This document shows positions 42,430 to 50,058 of a stretch of DNA of 64,000 nucleotides, one piece after another (the stretch's first letter is position 1; each line of letters begins with the position of its first letter). The notes beneath the pieces were generated by a model. It worked only from the letters and a program-made list of their open reading frames with translations. It had not been told where the DNA came from and did not search any database. This DNA comes from Roseimicrobium gellanilyticum (lineage in GTDB: Bacteria; Verrucomicrobiota; Verrucomicrobiia; Verrucomicrobiales; Verrucomicrobiaceae). The stretch is taken from contig NZ_QNRR01000001.1 in the NCBI RefSeq assembly GCF_003315205.1, positions 1 to 64,000 on the forward strand, in the 5' to 3' direction. The position numbers and the translations under genes were made by a program.

Positions 42430-43280
42430 CCGCCCCCCCACAACCCCGTACCTCCTCTGTGGATCTGCCCCCCGCGCCCAGCGAGCCCCAGGAACACGCC
42501 GAAGCTGTGTCGACCACACAGCAGGAAGGCATCATCTCCGTGCGTGGCATGGACTTCATGTATGGCGCCAAGCAAGCGCTCTTCGGCGTCAACATGGAGA
42601 TTCCTGCGAACCAGGTGACCGCCTTCATCGGACCTTCCGGTTGCGGCAAGTCCACCCTCCTGCGTTGCTTCAATCGCATCAATGACCGCATCCCCGGCGC
42701 CCACATCGGCAAGGGCAAGGTCATCATCAAGGGCAAGAACATCTATGATGCGGATGTGGATACCACCCAACTCCGCCGCCAGGTGGGCATGGTCTTCCAG
42801 AAGTACAATCCCTTCCCCAAGAGCATCTACGAGAACGTGGTCTACGGACTCCGCATCGCCGGGGAAAAGCGGAAGAAGGTGCTCGATGAGGCCTGCGAAC
42901 GCGCCCTGCGTGAAGCTGCCCTCTGGGACGAAACCAAGGACCGTCTGAAGACCAATGCCTTCGGCATGTCCGGTGGCCAGATGCAGCGCCTCTGCATCGC
43001 CCGCGCCGTGGCCGTGAAGCCGGACATCCTCCTCATGGATGAGCCCTGCTCCGCGCTCGACCCCATCGCCACCCTGAAGGTGGAGGAACTCATCGTCGCC
43101 CTGCGCAAGGAATACACCGTGGTCATCGTCACGCACAACATGCAGCAGGCCCGCCGCGTGGCTGACCTCACCGCCTTCATGTACCTCGGCCAGCTCATCG
43201 AGTTCGCCGACACCACCACCATCTTCAGCAACCCGCAGCAGAAGAAGACCGAGGACTACATCCGCGGCCAGTTCAGCTGA
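42423..43280 (+). CDS. pstB: Phosphate ABC transporter ATPase PstB (copy 1)
   Basis: A 285-residue ABC ATPase that powers phosphate import. The Walker A motif is [15 protein letters not shown] (about 70-84), the Q-loop is in [14 protein letters not shown] (the PstB-typical QKxNPFPxSI), the signature is [14 protein letters not shown] and Walker B is [12 protein letters not shown]. The first 45 residues are a Pro/Glu-rich extension absent from standard PstB. The signature loop has Met where most PstB proteins have Gln (GGQQQR). It overlaps pstA by seven bases. Confidence 0.94.
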   Translation: MVAAPPQPRTSSVDLPPAPSEPQEHAEAVSTTQQEGIISVRGMDFMYGAKQALFGVNMEIPANQVTAFIGPSGCGKSTLLRCFNRINDRIPGAHIGKGKVIIKGKNIYDADVDTTQLRRQVGMVFQKYNPFPKSIYENVVYGLRIAGEKRKKVLDEACERALREAALWDETKDRLKTNAFGMSGGQMQRLCIARAVAVKPDILLMDEPCSALDPIATLKVEELIVALRKEYTVVIVTHNMQQARRVADLTAFMYLGQLIEFADTTTIFSNPQQKKTEDYIRGQFS

Positions 43281-43285
43281 GGAAG

Positions 43286-43323
43286 GGTCGATGGTTGAGA
43301 GTTGATAGTCGATAGCCTGAGAA
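43286..43323. repeat. 38-bp extragenic repeat, copy 1
   Basis: A 38-bp sequence in the gap between the two pstB genes that recurs in inverted orientation at 48402-48439 (33 of 38 bases the same, including GATAGCCTGAGAA). It is made of repeated TTGATAGT-like words. It lies a few bases after the first pstB stop codon. No function is known. Confidence 0.6.
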
Positions 43324-43415
43324 CTGAAGCTCGAAGCCTCCCACAATCGCGCTCATCAGCGAACACCTCCGGGTCACGGCCCTTGTCCCATTTCCCCTGT
43401 CCTTATCCCTTCCCC

Positions 43416-44234
43416 ATGTCCACCGCTACTGCCCCAGCCCTCAATCTCGCCAAAGGCACGCAAGCGTCCACCACGGGAGGACCGCAGGTGAAGATCAACG
43501 GAGTCGACTTCTGCTACGGCTCGAAGCAGACTCTCTTCGATATCTCCCTGGATATTGCCAACAAGGAGGTGACCGCCTTCATCGGGCCTTCCGGTTGCGG
43601 CAAGTCCACCCTGCTGCGTTGCATCAACCGCATCAACGACCTGATTGATGGCGCTCGCATCACGAAGGGAAACATCACCCTCGGTGGCCTGGACATCAAT
43701 CACCCGCATCTCGATGTCATCGCCCTGCGCCGCAAGGTGGGCATGGTCTTCCAGAAGTACAATCCCTTCCCCCGCAGCATCTACGAGAACGTCGCCTATG
43801 GACTCCAGGTGGCTGGTGAGAAGGACAAGAAGGTCATCGCCGAAACCGTCGAGCGCAGCCTCCGCTCTGCCACGCTCTGGGATGAAGTGAAGGACCGCCT
43901 GCATGAAAGCGCCCTCGGCCTCTCCGGTGGTCAGCAGCAGCGCCTCTGCATCGCCCGCACCCTTTCCGTGAAGCCGCAAGTCGTCCTCATGGACGAGCCC
44001 TGCGCCGCTCTGGATCCCATCGCCACCGCGAAGATTGAGGAACTCATCACCCAGCTCAAGGAGCAGTACACGATTGTCATCGTGACGCACAACATGGAGC
44101 AGGCCGTCCGCGTCAGCGACCGCACCGCCTTCTTCTACCTCGGCAAGCTGATTGAGTTCAACGACACCATGAAACTCTTCACCGCCCCTGAGAAGGAAGA
44201 GACGGAGCGGTATTTGAGCGGACGGATGGGGTAG
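43416..44234 (+). CDS. pstB: Phosphate ABC transporter ATPase PstB (copy 2)
   Basis: A 272-residue second PstB, closely similar to the preceding one: Walker [17 protein letters not shown]-loop [14 protein letters not shown], signature [15 protein letters not shown] (the standard form) and Walker [13 protein letters not shown]. Tandem pstB genes occur in some bacteria; whether the subunits form mixed dimers or serve alternative conditions is unknown. The gap of 135 bp from copy 1 may contain an additional promoter. No phoU follows; the next gene is scpB on the opposite strand. The ATG at 43416 starts the conserved N-terminus. Confidence 0.93.
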   Translation: MSTATAPALNLAKGTQASTTGGPQVKINGVDFCYGSKQTLFDISLDIANKEVTAFIGPSGCGKSTLLRCINRINDLIDGARITKGNITLGGLDINHPHLDVIALRRKVGMVFQKYNPFPRSIYENVAYGLQVAGEKDKKVIAETVERSLRSATLWDEVKDRLHESALGLSGGQQQRLCIARTLSVKPQVVLMDEPCAALDPIATAKIEELITQLKEQYTIVIVTHNMEQAVRVSDRTAFFYLGKLIEFNDTMKLFTAPEKEETERYLSGRMG

Positions 44235-44261
44235 GTGGGAAGAGAGGTGAATTGTCCATAA

Positions 44262-44309
44262 GGAAGCTCCGAGGCGGAGCCTCGGAAGTACAGAACGCTT
44301 CGAAGCGTT
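44262..44309. repeat. Double hairpin between convergent pstB and scpB
   Basis: Two adjacent palindromes in the 88-bp gap between convergent genes: GCTCCGAGGCGGAGC (44266-44280, which can also pair as CGAGGCGGAGCCTCG) and AACGCTTCGAAGCGTT (44294-44309). They can fold on either strand and may end transcripts of both genes, although neither has a good T-run. Confidence 0.55.
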
Positions 44310-44322
44310 TGTGAGAACTCTT

Positions 44323-45075
44323 TCACTCCCCCGCCAGCAACAGCTCCGGCGTGTCATCTCCCGCTGCTTTCCCCTTCGCGACTTTCGTCTCTTCTTCACC
44401 CACCGCACCCGCTTCGGTGCCAGCATTCTCATTAGCCACGGCGACGTCTTCCGGCGTCGGAAGTTTCACGCGGCGCAATTCGGCGGCATTCGGAAGGTCA
44501 TCCAGGGTGCGGATGCCGAAGTGGTCGAGGAAGAGGTCGGTGGTGCAATACAGCAGCGGGCGACCGGGGAGGTCGGCGCGGCCTTCGATTTTCAGAAGGT
44601 TGCGGTCAAGGAGCTGCTGCACCATGGCGTCCACAGAGACACCGCGCACGGCTTCAATCGCGGACTTCGTAATCGGTTGGCGGTAGGCCACGATGGCCAG
44701 GGTCTCCAGGGCGGGACCGCTGAGACGCTGGGGTTTCTTGCCGGGATACAGCGCGCGGCACCATTCGCCGAAGCTGCCCAAGGCGCACAATCTCCAGCCA
44801 GCGCTGCGTTCCACGATGGTGAAGCTGCGCTCGTCCTTCTCGTAGTGGTCCGCCAGGGCATCCAGCGCGGCGCGGACGTCTTCGTCCTTCACGGATTCCA
44901 GAGCGGCCTTTTCCTCGTCGAGCTCGGGGACATTTTCCTTGCCGGCATCCTTCGCCTCTTTGATCTCTTCCTTGGCCTCGCGCACGGTGCTCTGGATGGC
45001 GCGTACGATGTCCGTCACCGTCAGGGGCTCCTGACTGGCGAAAAGGAGAGCTTCAACGATGCGGCTGAGTTCCAT
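44323..45075 (-). CDS. scpB: Segregation and condensation protein B
   Basis: A 250-residue ScpB, a winged-helix kleisin-associated subunit of the SMC condensin complex. The N-terminus MELSRIVEALLFASQEPLTV and the conserved second winged helix LSGPALETLAIVAYRQPITK then IEAVRGVSVDAMVQQLLDR and GRADLPGRPLLYCTTD are typical. The C-terminus is a Glu/Ala-rich tail. A Lys/Glu-rich insertion lies at about 33-55. It is separated from scpA (48442-49299) by three unrelated genes on the same strand. The ATG at 45075 is the family start; the open frame reaches 45213. Confidence 0.93.
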   Translation of the reverse strand: MELSRIVEALLFASQEPLTVTDIVRAIQSTVREAKEEIKEAKDAGKENVPELDEEKAALESVKDEDVRAALDALADHYEKDERSFTIVERSAGWRLCALGSFGEWCRALYPGKKPQRLSGPALETLAIVAYRQPITKSAIEAVRGVSVDAMVQQLLDRNLLKIEGRADLPGRPLLYCTTDLFLDHFGIRTLDDLPNAAELRRVKLPTPEDVAVANENAGTEAGAVGEEETKVAKGKAAGDDTPELLLAGE

Positions 45076-45210
45076 GGCGATGCGATGCGGATGGGCACTT
45101 TGAGGGAAAAGCCAGAAGGGGCAAGGAAAAAGGGGAGTAGCGCGTTTGCGATTGCTGAGCGGTGGCTGAGCAGTTGTTGAGCGATGGTTCTTGAGAATCG
45201 CGGAGCGTGG

Positions 45211-45246
45211 CACGAAAAAGCGGCAGGAGGTGAGTCCTGCCGCTTT
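45211..45246 (-). terminator. Transcription terminator behind the L,D-transpeptidase gene
   Basis: A 12-bp perfect stem (AAAGCGGCAGGA paired with TCCTGCCGCTTT, 45217-45246). On the minus strand the stem ends in TTTTT. It lies about 65 bp beyond the L,D-transpeptidase stop. It implies that scpB, further downstream, needs its own promoter. Confidence 0.8.
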
Positions 45247-45269
45247 GGAGAGATGGGGCTGAGGCTGAA

Positions 45270-45295
45270 AGGCTTCTGGAGAAGCCTTCTACGTT
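45270..45295. repeat. Short hairpin repeat, copy 2
   Basis: The same 26 bases as at 166-191, in the same orientation, again directly downstream of a minus-strand gene (the L,D-transpeptidase stop is at 45309). It lies just ahead of the terminator at 45211-45246 in the direction of transcription. Confidence 0.7.
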
Positions 45296-45308
45296 GGGCC
45301 AGTCGTCC

Positions 45309-46550
45309 TTAGTTCGAGGCGATGACCGTACCGGCGTTCGCAGTCGGGGGAGTCCAGTTATCCACAATCTGGACGGTGGTACCTCTCGGCGCGTTGTCGA
45401 AGATGAAGTGGGCGCTCTCAATCGGCATGCGCACGCAGCCGTGGGAGGCGGGGTAGCCGGGGAGCTCACCCTCGTGCATGCCGATGGGCAGGTCGCCGAT
45501 GCGCATCCAGCCGGGCAGGGGGCACTTGTAGATGGTGGAAATCTTCCCGCTGCGAATCTTCTCCGTGATGGTGAAGGTGCCGCGCTTCGTCATGCGAGGG
45601 CCGCGACCGCTGGAAATGGGAGTTTCGAAGGCGATGGCACCGTCCTTCAGCATGTAAGCGCGCTGCTGGCCGATGACGATCACGATGCGCAGGTCGCTGT
45701 GCTGGCGGGCCATCACTTCCTTGTACACACGGGGGGCGTCCTGCACCAGTTTCTGGGACTTCACCGGCAGGGCATCACCGGGCCGGGTGTCGCCACCGAA
45801 GAAGGAGGCAAGGCGGGAATTCGTGGGGCGGGTGATGGGGTCGGCGGCTTGGGCGGAGGTGGCGGTGCCGAAGACCATGGCGAGCATGGCGGCGCTGAGC
45901 ACGGCTTCCTTCAGTCCGCGGCCCTCGACTTCGGCGGCGTCCAGCAGGATGCAACTGCTCTGGCCAAGGCCGGTGCTTTCCTGCCAGGAGGCTCCGGGGA
46001 TGGTGCGGCGCACTTCTTCAATGCTGGGACCATCGGCCAGCCAGATGCCCAGGAAGGAAATCTTCGCGACGCCCTCTTCCAGCTTCACGGTCAGGAGAGG
46101 CACGGCCTCACCCTTGAACCCAGCGGCAGCGATGGTGCTGACCTCGCGCACAGCCTCCGAGAAGATGCGGGCCAGTTCCTCCGGCGTGCCGAGGAAGTGC
46201 TCATGGAGCATGGCGTGGCCGACTTCACGAATCACCCCAGCCCAGTCGAAGTAGCTCATGGCCGGACGGGCCTCGATGAGGGGCAGGTGGCTCTCCGGCT
46301 CAGGGGAGATGCTCAGGAGCTGCAGGGTGCTGTCGTCGTCCAGGTCGCCGTCATAGGAGACGTCGTTGTTGTGCATCACGAAGGTCGCGGCACGGGTGGC
46401 GGCGAGCTCCTGGAAGACATTGAAGAGCTCCGTGGTATTGCCGACGCGCTGTTCTTGGCTGGCGAGGACCAGCTCGTCACCCTCCGTAGGCAGAAGGGTG
46501 CGGGGCACCAGGATGGAAAGAGATGCGGTAGGAGTGGCGACGGCATGCAT
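45309..46550 (-). CDS. L,D-transpeptidase (YkuD) with an unusual N-terminal half
   Basis: A 413-residue frame in two parts. The C-terminal part (about 275-405) is a YkuD L,D-transpeptidase that makes 3-3 cross-links or attaches proteins to peptidoglycan, with the catalytic motif YPASHGCVRMP (Cys near 369). Ahead of it, at about 214-237, is a typical signal peptide (VLSAAMLAMVFGTATSAQA, then ADP). The first 210 residues lack an export signal, look cytoplasmic and match no family I recognise. An internal GTG at 45902 is preceded by GAAGGAAG, so a shorter exported enzyme could start there. Either a fusion with an internal signal anchor, or two in-frame products. Confidence 0.82.
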   Translation of the reverse strand: MHAVATPTASLSILVPRTLLPTEGDELVLASQEQRVGNTTELFNVFQELAATRAATFVMHNNDVSYDGDLDDDSTLQLLSISPEPESHLPLIEARPAMSYFDWAGVIREVGHAMLHEHFLGTPEELARIFSEAVREVSTIAAAGFKGEAVPLLTVKLEEGVAKISFLGIWLADGPSIEEVRRTIPGASWQESTGLGQSSCILLDAAEVEGRGLKEAVLSAAMLAMVFGTATSAQAADPITRPTNSRLASFFGGDTRPGDALPVKSQKLVQDAPRVYKEVMARQHSDLRIVIVIGQQRAYMLKDGAIAFETPISSGRGPRMTKRGTFTITEKIRSGKISTIYKCPLPGWMRIGDLPIGMHEGELPGYPASHGCVRMPIESAHFIFDNAPRGTTVQIVDNWTPPTANAGTVIASN

Positions 46551-46669
46551 GGCGATGGCGGGAGTGGAATTTTTAAGAAATGCTGATGATAGTCAGGCTG
46601 AAACGGAAACGGGGAAGGGTTGGGGTTGCGGCGGAGAAAATGAGATTTGATATGCTTGGAGAGTGCATG

Positions 46670-47494
46670 TCAGGCCGGAGCCGGTTGTGACGCGAGCGTG
46701 GGCAGGCGCAGGCGTTTCCGGTCCGGGAGGCCGCTGGCTATCTGTTGCAGCAGGGACTTGGCCTGCAAGGGGGAAGTGTGCGGAAAAACGGAGAGAATCC
46801 TCGCCAGAAGTCCGGCGGCACGCGGCGCGGCGAAGCTGCTCCCGGTGGCCTCACGGCGGATGCCCCCCTTCCACGGCACATTCACCTGCACCCCCAGCGC
46901 GGCGAATTCCACCAGGGTGCCGGGAGGATTCCGGAAAATCATGTCCCGCTGCGGGGTATCCAGCATGTTCACCGTGATCACGCTGGTGAAATCCCCGGGC
47001 CACTCGGGCTTGCGGAAGTCATCGTTATTGCACGCGGCCACCACGTGGATGCCCGCCAGATAGGCATCGTCCACCCAGTCCTTGAACATGAGGATTTGCG
47101 ACTTCAGCCGTGCGCCGAAGCTGCAGTTCAGGATGTGATAGCCACGCTCCAGGGCGAGCCGTGCGCCGAAGCAGATCATTTCGCTCTGCGACTGGTTCTT
47201 CGCATCCAGCACGCGGAAGCTGCCAATCTCCGCCTCCGGAGCCATCTCATGAATGATGCTGGCGACCGCCGTGCCGTGGCCGAAGAGGTCCGTGCGATTT
47301 CCCGGCTGTGCTTCGAGGATGCCCATGCTCTCCTCCATGCACAGGTCATCGGCGATTTTTACATCCTTCAGGTCGGGATGGTCCCACTCCACACCCGAGT
47401 CCAGCACAGCCACGCGGATGCCTCGCCCGCGTCCGTTGCGCATGGCGGCGGCAGCTTGCTCAGGCGTGATCCATCTGGAAGAGGGGCCGGACAT
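46670..47494 (-). CDS. Cytoplasmic subtilisin-like (S8) serine peptidase
   Basis: A 274-residue S8 peptidase without signal peptide or propeptide. The triad is complete: Asp32 in AVLDSGVEWDHPDL, His73 in FGHGTAVASII, Ser220 in ATGSSFAAPRAAG; an oxyanion Asn is in AACNNDD (about 156). The catalytic domain fills the whole protein, so it is a minimal subtilase. It follows the GAF-domain gene by ten bases on the same strand, so the two are co-transcribed and the GAF protein may control or recruit it. Substrate unknown. Confidence 0.88.
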   Translation of the reverse strand: MSGPSSRWITPEQAAAAMRNGRGRGIRVAVLDSGVEWDHPDLKDVKIADDLCMEESMGILEAQPGNRTDLFGHGTAVASIIHEMAPEAEIGSFRVLDAKNQSQSEMICFGARLALERGYHILNCSFGARLKSQILMFKDWVDDAYLAGIHVVAACNNDDFRKPEWPGDFTSVITVNMLDTPQRDMIFRNPPGTLVEFAALGVQVNVPWKGGIRREATGSSFAAPRAAGLLARILSVFPHTSPLQAKSLLQQIASGLPDRKRLRLPTLASQPAPA

Positions 47495-47504
47495 GCTCGG
47501 TCAA

Positions 47505-48125
47505 TCAATCCTCTTCCAGGCCGATGGCGGCACAGAGCAGTTTGTGGTCGAGCAGGCGCCCCATGAGACGTGAAAGCAGGTTCAGCTCCTCCACCGCCTC
47601 GGGGGTGAAACCACCGGGCTCAGGGCAGCCGAGGGTGTCCTTGAACTGATAGGCCGCGAGCACGCCGCGCATCTTCCCCGCGATGAAGAAGGGCACAAGC
47701 ACGCGGCTGCACATGATGACACCCAGCCGCTCCTCCAGCGTGCTGGCCCCGGCGCGATTCTGCGAGAGGTTGTTCTCACAAAACGGCTGCTGCGTGGCGA
47801 GAATCATGCCGGAGAGTCCGGTATCCACGGGCACCTTGAGATTGTTCAGCCGATCTGAGTGCGGGCCCTGGTTGTAGGCGCAGAGGAGGAACTTCTGCTC
47901 CTTGTCGGCGAGCCAGACCACGCCTTCATGCGCCCCGGCATCGCGGAGGCAATCGGCGAAGAGCCGCACCATGAGTGGGTCCAGGAATTCCGAGAACGTC
48001 GCAGGACGGATGTGTGCAGCAAAGTTCCCCACCCGCTCCTCGATGGCCTGCGCATGCGGCGCGACTCGCGGGTCCGGCAGCCAGCGCATGGACGTGGTGT
48101 TTCCCAAATCAGCGTAGGAAGACAT
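47505..48125 (-). CDS. GAF-domain protein
   Basis: A 206-residue soluble protein with one GAF domain (about 45-200): GVVWLADKEQKFLLCAYNQG, VPVDTGLSGMILATQQPFCE, SRVLVPFFIAGKMRGVLAAY. GAF domains bind small molecules such as cyclic nucleotides or haem, or sense redox state; two cysteines (FCENN and VIMCSR) lie in the pocket region. No output domain is attached, so it probably acts through a partner, most simply the S8 peptidase encoded ten bases downstream. Upstream is a 316-bp gap that should contain the promoter. Confidence 0.85.
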   Translation of the reverse strand: MSSYADLGNTTSMRWLPDPRVAPHAQAIEERVGNFAAHIRPATFSEFLDPLMVRLFADCLRDAGAHEGVVWLADKEQKFLLCAYNQGPHSDRLNNLKVPVDTGLSGMILATQQPFCENNLSQNRAGASTLEERLGVIMCSRVLVPFFIAGKMRGVLAAYQFKDTLGCPEPGGFTPEAVEELNLLSRLMGRLLDHKLLCAAIGLEED

Positions 48126-48310
48126 GGCGCGAGTTTAGCGCGAGCAACCCCATGCCGCAACAAGTGCGACGTCACATCGTGAATGGTCACACTTGAGGAA
48201 TGGCCGCAAAAGAACGCAAAAAACGCAAAGAGGGACGCTGAGGTCTGCAAGCCCTGGGAGCGCTGGACTCTGGTCGGCGGAGGTGCGTGAACGCTCCATG
48301 ACATCGCCAT

Positions 48311-48352
48311 AGGCCCAAGGGGGGGAACGAGGCGTTCCCCCTCCTTGGGCCT
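48311..48352. repeat. Long hairpin repeat GGGAACG-ARG-CGTTCCC, copy 2
   Basis: A 42-bp hairpin: arms 48311-48329 and 48333-48352 pair almost perfectly (one bulge), loop AGG. The core and the following CTCCTTGRGCCTG match the repeat at 34246-34277. This copy is extended by AGGCCCAAGG pairing with CCTTGGGCCT. Confidence 0.65.
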
Positions 48353-48401
48353 GCGGTCGCACGCACAAAAGGGCTACTACCCCTCCTGTGTTTGTCGGCT
48401 C

Positions 48402-48439
48402 TTCTCAGGCTATCAACTATCAACCCAAAACCATCAACC
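48402..48439. repeat. 38-bp extragenic repeat, copy 2 (inverted)
   Basis: The complement of this 38-bp sequence matches 43286-43323 at 33 positions. It lies immediately after the scpA stop codon (minus strand), just as copy 1 lies after a pstB stop. Confidence 0.6.
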
Positions 48440-48441
48440 AA

Positions 48442-49299
48442 TCACGACTCCAGCGCGAGGTCCTTGGGTGTCTCGTCGCCCTCCTCCTCCGCATCATCTG
48501 ACTTCTGCTTCATCCCCGCGGCGAGCTGCATGTGCGGGGGAATCGTCGCGGCGAGCTCATCAATCTTGTCCGAGGGACGCACCACCACGATCTCACCGAG
48601 CACGCGCTCCTGCTCCACTTCCAGGAAGTGCAGCTTCATGAGCTCCAGCATGGCGAGGAAGGTCACAATCACCTCGCTGCGGCTCGTGGCGGCGCTGAAG
48701 AGTTCATCAAAACGCACGCGCCCACCCACGGGCACGATTTCCAGGAGGTGATCAATCTTGTCGCTGACGGTCCACCGGTCATCCACGATCTCTCGCAGCG
48801 TGTGCGTATCCTCAAACTTCCGCAGCACCTTCTGGAAGGCCCGGATGAGGTCGAAGATGCCCACCTCGGCGATGCTTTCCTCGGGCGTGGTGAGGTCGGG
48901 GATTTCTGGCGTGGCGGTGAAGAGTTCGGCACCCTTGCTCTCGCGCTGGCCAAGGAATTGGGCGGCGTCCTTGAACTTCTTGTACTCCACCAGCTGGCGG
49001 ATGAGCTCCCAGCGCGGGTCGTCTTCCTCCGCCTGTTCATCCGGCGGCTGCAGGTCCTTGGGCAGGAGCTCGCGGCTCTTCAGGTACATGAGGTTGGCCG
49101 CCATCACGATGAACTCACTGGCCAGCTCGATGTTCAGGGCCTTGAAGGTATCGATGTAATTCAGGTACTGGCTGGTGATGCGCTCGATGGAGACGTCATA
49201 GATGTCGATCTCATCCTTCTTGATGAGGTACAGCAGCAGGTCGAGGGGGCCTTCAAAGACCTCCAGCTTCACCTTGTAATCATTGTCCGTGGGTTCCAC
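48442..49299 (-). CDS. scpA: Segregation and condensation protein A (kleisin)
   Basis: A 285-residue ScpA, the kleisin that bridges the SMC heads in bacterial condensin. The N-terminal signature KLEVFEGPLDLLLYLIKKDE with IDIYDVSIERITSQYLNYI and LASEFIVMAANLMYLKSREL is textbook. The C-terminal winged helix is at about 190-245 (VIVTFLAMLELMKLHFLEVE). A Glu/Asp-rich tail follows. Its partner scpB lies about 3.4 kb downstream on the same strand, behind three inserted genes. The smc gene is not in this window. Confidence 0.95.
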   Translation of the reverse strand: MEPTDNDYKVKLEVFEGPLDLLLYLIKKDEIDIYDVSIERITSQYLNYIDTFKALNIELASEFIVMAANLMYLKSRELLPKDLQPPDEQAEEDDPRWELIRQLVEYKKFKDAAQFLGQRESKGAELFTATPEIPDLTTPEESIAEVGIFDLIRAFQKVLRKFEDTHTLREIVDDRWTVSDKIDHLLEIVPVGGRVRFDELFSAATSRSEVIVTFLAMLELMKLHFLEVEQERVLGEIVVVRPSDKIDELAATIPPHMQLAAGMKQKSDDAEEEGDETPKDLALES

Positions 49300-49399
49300 C
49301 GGGGGAGATAGCGGGCTGGGGGAGGGACTGCAAGCGGGAAAGGGGGAGGGGTGGGGCGGGCACTGATGGGGTAGAGTCGAAATGTTGGGCCATCCTGTA

Positions 49400-49669
49400 T
49401 TGCTCCCGGAGGGAGCGCGGAATGGTAGCCCGTGGTGCCGGGAGCCTCAGCGACCACAACCACCGGATCTAGGGATGGAGTTTCCCAGCGTCCCGGAGGG
49501 CACGCCGGAAGAGGCTGACATGGTGACAGTACCCTTAAACAACCGCGCCACATCCTTCCGCCGTCACCTCCGGGACGGAACATCTTTGGTCTACGTGATC
49601 CGGTGGTTCCCGACCTGATTACAGGTCTCCACCACCGGCTGCCGTTCCACGCTCCCTCCGGGAGCAAGG
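49400..49669. repeat. Foldback element D (GCTCCCGGAGGGAGC ends)
   Basis: A 270-bp noncoding element that fills most of the 398-bp gap between scpA and the next gene. The ends are inverted copies of about 27 bp, 49400-49425 and 49642-49669, with few mismatches; each contains the palindrome GCTCCCGGAGGGAGC. Further inward GGTAGCC/GTGGTG pairs with CACCACCGGCTGCC, so the element folds back along much of its length. It could be a MITE or a structured repeat. The 99 bp between scpA and the element (49300-49399) show nothing else. Confidence 0.65.
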
Positions 49670-49697
49670 GCCTCTCTGTGGATGTTCGCTACGCGTT

Positions 49698-50036
49698 CTA
49701 CTTCCAGTGTACCCACCAATTGCCTCCAGATTCGCGGTCGACGGTCTCGTGGGATTCGAAGCCAATATGAACTTCCTCGCGCCCTTCGACAGGGTAGTTG
49801 TGAATGGTGAGAAGCTCCCTTAGTCGCGTATTCAGCAGGACGTCCCGCTGCAGCCGGTCCTTTTCATGGTCCGAACGGACGCAGATCCAATACACGAGAT
49901 GCCTCGGATGAATGTCGTTTGCACCATAGTGAGTAACCCAGACTTTCTCCTTGGACGCCTCACTGGCAATCTTCTCAATCTCACGCTCAATCCGATTTGT
50001 GACCTGCGCGATGGGGGAGAGGCGGCCAAAAGGCAT
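49698..50036 (-). CDS. Hypothetical protein
   Basis: A 112-residue soluble protein beginning MPFGRLSPIAQVTNRIEREI. It contains WVTHYGANDIHPRHLVYWIC, LLNTRLRELLTIHNYPVEG and a His/Glu-rich end (HIGFESHETVDRES). I do not recognise the family; no signal peptide or membrane segment. It starts 22 bases after the stop of the YiiX-like gene on the same strand and is probably co-transcribed. The longest frame (to 50129) would overlap that gene, so the ATG at 50036 was chosen. Confidence 0.6.
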   Translation of the reverse strand: MPFGRLSPIAQVTNRIEREIEKIASEASKEKVWVTHYGANDIHPRHLVYWICVRSDHEKDRLQRDVLLNTRLRELLTIHNYPVEGREEVHIGFESHETVDRESGGNWWVHWK

Positions 50037-50058
50037 GAGGGCGAACAAGCGAGGCAAC

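Larger units (their letters stand above)
48126..48441. other. Gap between scpA and the GAF gene, with hairpin repeats
   Basis: A 316-bp noncoding stretch. From left to right it holds a run of CGCAAA-like words (about 48207-48230), the long hairpin repeat 48311-48352 and the second copy of the 38-bp repeat (48402-48439). It should contain the promoter of the GAF-peptidase pair, but no clear promoter boxes were seen. Confidence 0.5.

Noticed and set aside
45294-46586. 430-residue open frame on the plus strand
   Set aside because: Antisense to the L,D-transpeptidase frame; Gly/His-rich shadow composition.
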